A stretch of 34,137 bases of DNA from a virus, in the IMG/VR virus record IMGVR_UViG_3300010883_000189, positions 1-34,137 of that record; one strand, 5' to 3'. The notes beneath the pieces are model-generated. The model worked only from the letters and a program-made list of their open reading frames with translations. It was not told where the DNA came from and did not search any database. Made by a program: the position numbers and the translations under genes. Each line of letters starts with the position of its first letter. Position 1 is the first letter of the stretch. Shown piece by piece: positions 31,801 through 34,137 of the stretch.

Positions 31801-33829
31801 TTCTCCGTTAATTGTTACAAACAGATATATTGGTAACAGTTTACTTAGAAGATATAGTTTTGATTTATATCCGGGAACAAATGATAGTTTATTTGTAACA
31901 GTTGATGGTGTATATCTAAAACAAACTACAGATTATACTATTGATTACGAAAATAAAGAAATTGTTTTTGTTGATTCTCCAGACGTTGGAGAAGTTGTAG
32001 CAATACAAACTCTTAATGTTGGTGGTGCAAATATTTTAGAAAGAAAAACGTTTACAGGTGACGGAAGTACAACAGAATTTGAACTTACAGCCAAGTATGG
32101 TGATGTAGGAAGTGTTTTTGCAACAGTTAACGGTGTAAGTAAAACATATGTATTGCGTGAATCAACAACAGGTAGTGCAATAGTTGATATTACTAACCCA
32201 CCAAGTGTGTCTAATACGGTAATTCAAATTACTGCTTTAAGTTCAACTGAAAAAACATACAGTGAAATTATAAAAGAATCAATTATTGATGACGGAAGTT
32301 CTATGGCATACACAATGTCAAACATTCCAGGCAACATTGCTCCTTATCATAACATGGTAATTGCAGAAGTAAAAGATATCAGCAGTGGTGTTGTAACTAG
32401 ATTACTTCCACCAGACACTGTTTACTATGTAAGTAACGGAGTAACACAAAATTATACAGTAAGTCAAAACCCAGAGTATCCTGTGTTTAGTTTAGCACTA
32501 GGAGAAATTGAAGTTTATCTAAACGGAAACAAACTAGTACCCATTAGAGACTTTAACTTTGATACACAAACTAACCTTGTAACATTTAACCAGAATGTTT
32601 TAACTTCCGGCGATGTGATTGCAATTACTATCCTTAAAAATCACGAGTATGAAATTAATGTTACTGGTGATAGTGCAGGAGATACTGAATCAAACTTGGT
32701 AATATTAAAAAGTAGATCAGATTTACCAACAAATGCAGAGTTCCATGTAACAACATTTACTAATCATGATTCAAACTTAATTAGAAAAGAAGTGTTTAAT
32801 GGTAACCTAGGAGGAACTTATAGATTAAGTCGTCCTGCGATCGATTCAAACTATGTATGGGTTGAAATTGATGGTACACCATTAGTTGCAGAACGTGATT
32901 ATAAGATTTTAGATAACAAGGTAACTGTTGAAATTGATAATAAATTTACTATATTAACAACATCAAAAGTTACAATAACAACATTTAGTGAAGAATTAAG
33001 TTACGACTCTGTTGGATACAAAGTGTTCAACGATATGTTAAACAGGACACACTTCAAACGTATTAGTGATAACGATAGTACTACACTAGCCGTAGATTTA
33101 TTGTTTAATGATAAAGAAATTACATTAACTGATGCAAGTTTCTTAGATACTCCGTCGATAGCAGATAAAACACCTGGTGTTGTATGGATTGATAGAGAAA
33201 GAATTGAATTTTATAAAATTACTGGTAACAAACTAGGACAAATTACAAGAGGTACATTAGGTACAGGTATTAAAGATAACCATAAATCGGGTAGTTTAGT
33301 TTTTGATGCAGGCCCAGAGCAAACAGTTCCGTACAAAGAGAATATTAATGTATACGAAAGTGTTATAAGTCCAAATTTACCAAATGGTAGAAAAGAACAT
33401 GTACTAGAAACTGTGAGTATAACAAGTAGTGTAAATGCACACGATCAAATTGAAGTATATTTGAGTGGTAAAAGACTACAAAAACCAACAGTAAGTACAA
33501 ATCCTATCAAAGTTCATAATGCAGAAATTGCATATGATAGTAATGAAACTAACAGTGCAGGTACATCGAGTGATGTAACGCAAATAGCAGAGTTTACTGT
33601 AGAACCAGTAGCAGACTCAACAGGAAAAAGTTATTATAAGTTAATATTAAGGGATGAGCCTCAAGATGGTGCTCAACTAAAAGTAACACAGAAGCAAGGG
33701 CGTGTATGGTACGAACAAGGCGTTAATTCAGCGTCTACAGGCACCACACTACAAAGAGCAGAAACTGCTCAAGCCAGGTTCTTACTAGAAAGAACCAGTG
33801 GCTTGCCTGTAATAAATATTAGGGAATAA
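19883..33829 (+). CDS. Giant baseplate-wedge-associated structural protein (4,648 residues)
   Basis: One uninterrupted ORF directly after gp6 and before gp8, the position of T4 gene 7 (1,032 residues). The N-terminus (NSADLLPMFFRTEANKKFLG, EPTSNRRRYNLLPSVVIRDD, YYAWNPHIDFDKISNYRQYY) matches my recollection of giant structural proteins of marine T4-like phages. Visible parts in order: cupredoxin-like domain (about 190-272); Trp/Tyr-rich region (about 1,090-1,260); seven FG-GAP-like blades (2,104-2,575); GYxxAP-type repeats near 2,966, 3,316 and 3,622; YHYH domain (YHYH at 3,461-3,464); and many 'VxVNG..L....DY....' beta repeats toward the C-terminus. It probably forms the peripheral wedge and carries receptor- or glycan-contacting domains. 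GGAGG lies 11 nt upstream. Its length makes it 41% of the window. Confidence 0.85.
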   Translation: MAYSDNNNAPVNRDNKDKFRNSADLLPMFFRTEANKKFLGATFDTLISKGQLEKINGFVGSRYSPTVKPEDRYLTEPTSNRRRYNLLPSVVIRDDFDDRTEWLATYDDLLNQLDFFNSETKNHNSLFSSKYYAWNPHIDFDKISNYRQYYWLPQGPSPVTVTGLAEGSISAFSVTNDSSGAYVFTPDGSSKNPVIRLFRGATYKFEVNAPGHPFNIKIAKTIGNTDLYTDGVTNNSTDNGTVVFTIPKGAPDILYYACANHQSMQGIFEIKDAVDELNIDIPTEVLGKTEYTSSSGVVFTNGLKVNFTGNVSPSKYKNKNYYVEGVGTGITLTPVTEFDTPEGYSQNFDYEFDVDSFDDTPYDDGESSPQTPEYVSINRASIDKNPWSRYNRWFHKEVIEATAKYNNTNIVLDETQRAKRPIIEFRPNMQLYNFATQGLGNVDVIDTVTTDAFSEVEGQIGYYIDQVDLTTGMRVTFTADPDITVAGKIYEVSFVTHGGKSRLRLKEVENGLTNTGIVVTNGVTNKGTSWYFNGTTWVKGQQKTIINQAPMFELFDNNGVSFTDTKYGVQNFVGNKLVSYKQGTGANDPVLGFPISYQNVNNIGDICFNFDWDDDSFVYSTTDGNVLQDTAASVVKVNKSLTEGTFESGWSLVDTKSRQKVIQLNDTISETTLIEVTAITNPGLYLTAKDIIVEYAGTVLKPNTGFTLTKSDDGKRLYIIPVEFIPSEERITIKITTDELPTQFGFYEPPINLTNNSENNDLTTFTLGSVTDHVRTIFSNNINVTGKFNSTSNARDIPNLYKSGTRYVKHQGSLLPAIFGLVDNETNVIKSIRKNALDYNVFKQQFLNMFETIEVTGAPRDDVDSILYSMSVNQNSNNSYFYSDMAGYGKSLSSTTYEVNTAGQQIFGIQSNFSLTTNSNRSIYVYLNGEHLINDVDYNFDTVDNTVNVIKKTAIGDSVVIYDYNTIGSIIPSTPTKLGLYPKYTPEIYTDKTYITPTKIIQGHDGSKTKAFDDYRDELLLELEKRIYNNIKVEYNRDIFDNTEFKPGAFRKTDFTLDQFTSVLDDDFNYWSNLYSVNYLNNTTSVEGEIFSYNHNSGIDTVNGEMLPGSWRGIYKKFFDTDRPHTAPWEMIGYSEKPSWWEGRYGAAPYTSGNDILWNDLEKGFDFNKQKANPVYVRTGLSKIIPVDEYGDLKSPLQSNLVKNFITTNIGHDWIFGDMGPSEYSWRSSSWYPYVEQIALALLKPANYLTAQYDTSQNKVSPSGNIIYNSTGKILDFTDVKTHTLYYNNVRYFGSGYHVFVVDYMKQANQDVLTGYASRLTKTSMNLTYKTGAFVNKDRLRVLLESANPNSPDKSIFLPDENYEIAFRKSNPVYTASISGVVVEKVDKGYMVRGYDKYNPVFNIYPARLGQNDQAVNIGGVEANFIIWTEEKFYGAQQIVQYEGSYYRVKEDHTAQQQFDGSKYTKLVELPTTGGAAAQIPTLFEDRLVKVPYQTVYSNKQEIYNFLLGYGQYLESIGFKFESQINELGESSDFKFSGKEFLYWTTQNFAKGSVITLAPFARDISFEFSTGQVDNVLDTFYEYSIYNAGGNPISRKNISTVRSSGRFTLKPVDTQEGIFNVQLNLIQKEHVIVFDDKSVFGDIIYDQEAGYRQERIKLIGFKTTEWDGDLYSPGFVYDEAKISSWAQYRDYNLGDVVKYKTKFYTAKSFIAGAETFVYNRWAYLNQAPTAELLPNLDFKISSFQDFYNLDTETFDEASSKLSQHLVGYQKRTYLDNLIQDNTAQYKFYQGYIKEKGTINAIDKISRLKIDDVQTDISIDEEWAFKVGSLGSNSTVKEIEFTLDESLNLENPQAYDFVSSINANTTPGNNIQITANNIAVKPVDYDNNPWPTTTLDTTAGITSDYLNQLPVAGYPRLDDIPTTSVNYSDLIGSSVINQLDDSDLIWVAKDKDKDWNVYQLQTIPARVIQTDDIKTEFLDNEITLNTDIPHNLVVTQIISIKSFSEGVDNVYLVKRINSPTQFVVEGNDTSITLDDSTSGEILEFISNRVSNPDDINNIKNVSNIENDSLMFVDNDGTNKWAVYKKTRAFTENKWGSPNPITKQKFGYNIASANLGRTIVVAAPKFGDEGQIYILNREFNTGIQTLQVTQGFAISDNASDNIVSDAGLPALGTSLALSNDGTVLVAGASEASNFKAADDSTYASGFRVSVGNINVAPSALDREGVVTLHTYDTAENLFKRNYVIGCSEPESDLHFGASVLVSNTKLLVGAPGKTNFQGKVYIYDKTTRPDGSTLDWDLSDHHILSIPNSRDGDKFGSSMTANKDLSIVAVSAPGYEEEGDDSTANKGAVFIYSLDSSNEYQLIQTLSSATLNQIDSGDSFGYSLDMSDNGTTLIVSAPYDDQNTINSGALYYFSKEVTADSTQDMYTYQQTIFSPLKQVQEQFGAKVSVNEDGTGFAVWSQHGQNRLTTTFDKFTLLDDSSLGKTTRETTFDSQSLNVVDENYASGTVYTYTKLNTKFVYGQQLSSDTTQEFDEFGRGLIYTGNSLLVGAPNSKTADLTDDIGSLFVYQKTGSSGWNKIRTQDDPTDPYSVKKSFTFNTLKNDVKDFLETIDPVKGKIPYLAEKEISFKANIDPASYTTGDTGVTVKPTTAWTEEHVGQLWWDLSTVSYIWYEQGDTEYRKTNWGQQFPGSSIDVYEWVETDLLPSEWLELSVTQQGQSAGVSGTPKYNDNTLVQKNIYNFTSGGFETRYYYWVKNTVTVPDVKNRDLPAIEVANIINDPKTYGIKSIQLLSKNAISISNVKTTLDDKDVFLSVQYSNVDTDIPEHNEWQLISENQDKKIENTLLVKKLIDSAVGYDSEGNPVPDQALPVQRKYGIQVRPRQSMFVDRLDALKSIITFTNEVMSNTRVVDTKNITALSEKDPLPVSGSGKWDIQIDDYDDLSQVGTEDLTTATATANIVNGRITSVNITNAGKGYKNAPAITISGTGTGAKLQSVIDAQGKITAINVNKTGKDYTVANLDIRPFRALVKLDSTANNNWTIYQWQASTKLWSRTNTQTFDLTRFWKYADYTLAGFDVDSIINYKLKATYELNTITPVVGELVQVDNAGDGNKIILKRVVSNGTFDESYDLMYKANSTIQFNESVYNYELLNFGFAGQENYDVNLFDSEPIQETRRVLEIIRDNIFVDDLKTNWNKLFFIAVRYAFSEQTFVDWAFKTSFITVDNKLGGFSKKLNYKLSDPGYIEQYINEVKPYRTVIRNFYNSYSQVENTPVSNTDFDLPSYWDEENKVFVAPKITDDKITTEPYVNWFDNYKYNIGNVSVTDDGQGYTEAPVVIISGGRSNKPKIIQTNQYRPLVTTDYTDSRFYIKTTSIPDHGFARNPGTFAVKSQNFTFEISRTPVEADTKVKTPMGAIGVAVNGVVFHNPKANQTEMRAGVDYTINAVHAGKRLGIDDGSGHPQEDGIYHYHADPSLMYTKDATAHSPLLGYALDGYPIYGSYGWNTKSGRSNPRIMKSSYSLKTTIRSDGSNHDGTYVEDYEYIAGLGDLDEHNGRTCNTPEYPNGTYAYFVTVDPTDTTVPAYPYIVGPTYYGAPLLPNGNKVLPGEAFVDATAVAYISRGIVREIVLTNPGSGYVSAPLVTLAGGGGENAVTRTAKAYARLENKKVRINALSMKFDRVANSHLIQSQTQTDTFTATQGQIKFKLTYIPTLDKRQININIANETVYIENYDVSIVTLKGQTYKKQEGYIIFSVPPGKGKSVSITYKKSIDLMQATDRINYYYNPTAGMRGKDPSQLMTGVEYDGVKVQGLEFDISVGFDGLPWFSHGWDTFSGTNTDFAFRADGSTQTFTLPYTPTAGQEINVYFDNVRQDPTNTPTITGDGNTTAFTLDIGAPDGTLVVFRQKESDGSLVPTDVNNLDTILQGGNFQYSTATGQNPEDIDIDGDGFVTVDTSHAPEEVVPGQTFDSLSISVYNSPADGSPLIVTNRYIGNSLLRRYSFDLYPGTNDSLFVTVDGVYLKQTTDYTIDYENKEIVFVDSPDVGEVVAIQTLNVGGANILERKTFTGDGSTTEFELTAKYGDVGSVFATVNGVSKTYVLRESTTGSAIVDITNPPSVSNTVIQITALSSTEKTYSEIIKESIIDDGSSMAYTMSNIPGNIAPYHNMVIAEVKDISSGVVTRLLPPDTVYYVSNGVTQNYTVSQNPEYPVFSLALGEIEVYLNGNKLVPIRDFNFDTQTNLVTFNQNVLTSGDVIAITILKNHEYEINVTGDSAGDTESNLVILKSRSDLPTNAEFHVTTFTNHDSNLIRKEVFNGNLGGTYRLSRPAIDSNYVWVEIDGTPLVAERDYKILDNKVTVEIDNKFTILTTSKVTITTFSEELSYDSVGYKVFNDMLNRTHFKRISDNDSTTLAVDLLFNDKEITLTDASFLDTPSIADKTPGVVWIDRERIEFYKITGNKLGQITRGTLGTGIKDNHKSGSLVFDAGPEQTVPYKENINVYESVISPNLPNGRKEHVLETVSITSSVNAHDQIEVYLSGKRLQKPTVSTNPIKVHNAEIAYDSNETNSAGTSSDVTQIAEFTVEPVADSTGKSYYKLILRDEPQDGAQLKVTQKQGRVWYEQGVNSASTGTTLQRAETAQARFLLERTSGLPVINIRE
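20450..20698 (+). other. Cupredoxin-like domain inside the giant protein
   Basis: Residues about 190-272 read as a plastocyanin-type beta-sandwich. They run from IRLFRGATYKFEVNAPGHPF through TVVFTIPKGAPDILYYACAN to HQSMQGIFEI. The four type-1 copper ligands are all present in the expected order: His212, Cys258, His261 and Met264 (C-x2-H-x2-M, the amicyanin spacing). Copper binding is inferred from this pattern. Confidence 0.7.
26192..27607 (+). other. Seven-bladed FG-GAP-like beta-propeller inside the giant protein
   Basis: Residues about 2,104-2,575 contain seven repeats of the type 'FG..(V/L)....D...L.VGAP......G.VY.Y'. They begin at FGYNIASANLG, LGTSLALSNDG, FGASVLVSNTK, FGSSMTANKD, FGYSLDMSDNG, FGAKVSVNEDG and FGRGLIYTGNS. 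This is the integrin-alpha-type propeller pattern, commonly a protein- or glycan-binding platform. Confidence 0.75.
30060..30600 (+). other. YHYH domain inside the giant protein
   Basis: The segment includes TKVKTPMGAIGVAVNGVVFH, then GHPQEDGIYHYHADPSLMYT with YHYH at residues 3,461-3,464, and SPLLGYALDGYPIYGSYGW. This is the recognised YHYH domain pattern. Its biochemical function is not established. The clustered His residues suggest metal binding. Confidence 0.75.
33811..33818 (+). promoter_or_regulatory. Possible late promoter (AATAAATA) before gp8
   Basis: One mismatch from TATAAATA, inside the last codons of the giant gene and 15 nt before the gp8 ATG. The longer 10-mer AATAAATATT is identical to that before the first baseplate gene (9109-9118). 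The short distance to the ATG is a weakness, because the start site would fall within a few bases of it. Confidence 0.3.
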
Positions 33830-33832
33830 CCA

Positions 33833-34137
33833 ATGTCAGACAAGGATAACAAAGTGAAGAAAACGTATCAAAAGCCAAACGAAAACCAGGGTGTGCTTAT
33901 GGAAGGGCACATTAAAATTAGTGACCCTGAAACTAAGAAAATACTTGTGGATAAAAGGAATGCTATTCATTACGAAAATATGAGTATATCACTAGCAGAA
34001 TCGCTAGGTAACGAAGGACGTGGTAACATTGTTGAAATGGCTTTTGGCAATGGTGGAACTACAGTTGATCCTACAGGTATTATTACATATTTGACACCAA
34101 ACAATGTTGGTGTAAATGCAAGTTTATATAATCAAAC
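33833..34137 (+). CDS. 8: gp8 baseplate wedge protein, N-terminal part (truncated by window edge)
   Basis: 101 codons are visible and the frame is open to the right edge. After a Lys-rich start (MSDKDNKVKKTYQKPNENQG) comes a strongly conserved-looking core: MEGHIKISDPETKKILVDKR, then NAIHYENMSISLAESLG and NIVEMAFGNGGTTVDPTGII. I recognise this as the marine T4-like gp8 N-terminus. T4 gp8 is 334 residues and forms a dimer that binds gp6, gp7 and gp10 in each wedge. AGGG lies about 9 nt before the ATG, inside the end of the giant gene, which stops 3 nt upstream. Confidence 0.82.
   Translation, partial: MSDKDNKVKKTYQKPNENQGVLMEGHIKISDPETKKILVDKRNAIHYENMSISLAESLGNEGRGNIVEMAFGNGGTTVDPTGIITYLTPNNVGVNASLYNQ

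Noticed and set aside
1-34137. CRISPR arrays, IS elements, integrase or attachment sites
   Set aside because: No regularly spaced direct repeats, transposase or integrase ORFs, or tRNA-associated repeats were seen.

Overview
This window looks like part of an AT-rich, T4-superfamily myovirus genome, most like the marine T4-like phages of cyanobacteria and SAR11-type hosts. The evidence is a contiguous baseplate module (gp48/54-like, gp53-like, a large hub protein, gp5, gp25, gp6, a 4,648-residue wedge-associated protein, gp8), T4 gp46/gp47 recombination nuclease genes, a gp55-type late sigma factor, and exact T4 late promoter octamers (TATAAATA). No host genes, tRNAs, IS elements or CRISPR arrays were seen. 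The host cannot be named from this window.

Layout. (1) 2-1360, minus: the N-terminal part of a tape-measure-like tail protein that runs off the left edge. (2) 1442-2532, plus: a gp26-family gene whose reading continues in the -1 frame into a second short ORF with no usable start codon. A slippery heptamer and a downstream stem sit exactly at the junction. (3) 2536-3755, minus: two uncharacterised phage proteins. (4) 3858-4671: small plus-strand ORFs followed by about 500 bp of hairpin-rich DNA without a convincing gene. (5) 4672-9058, minus: GIY-YIG protein, a 78-residue protein, gp46, gp47 and gp55. Host-type (-35/-10) promoters precede gp47 and gp55, and each has a perfect palindrome in its spacer. 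(6) 9143-34137, plus: the baseplate operon, whose genes overlap or lie a few bases apart, running off the right edge inside gp8.

How they work together. The minus-strand genes supply replication/recombination functions and the late sigma factor. That factor should then switch on TATAAATA-type promoters for the structural genes. The gp48/54, gp53, hub, gp5, gp25, gp6 and gp8 products build the central hub and the wedges of the baseplate. The gp26 / -1-frame pair, beside a tape-measure-like gene, resembles the G/GT tail-assembly chaperones of long-tailed phages such as lambda.

Main points of interest: a well-formed candidate -1 programmed frameshift in the gp26-family gene; a single in-frame TGA (followed by CTA) inside an otherwise continuous 1,001-codon hub ORF; two face-to-face late promoters with dyad symmetry; a cupredoxin-like domain with a complete type-1 copper ligand set, plus a seven-bladed FG-GAP-like propeller and a YHYH domain, all within the giant wedge-associated protein; and operator-like palindromes inside both host-type promoters.
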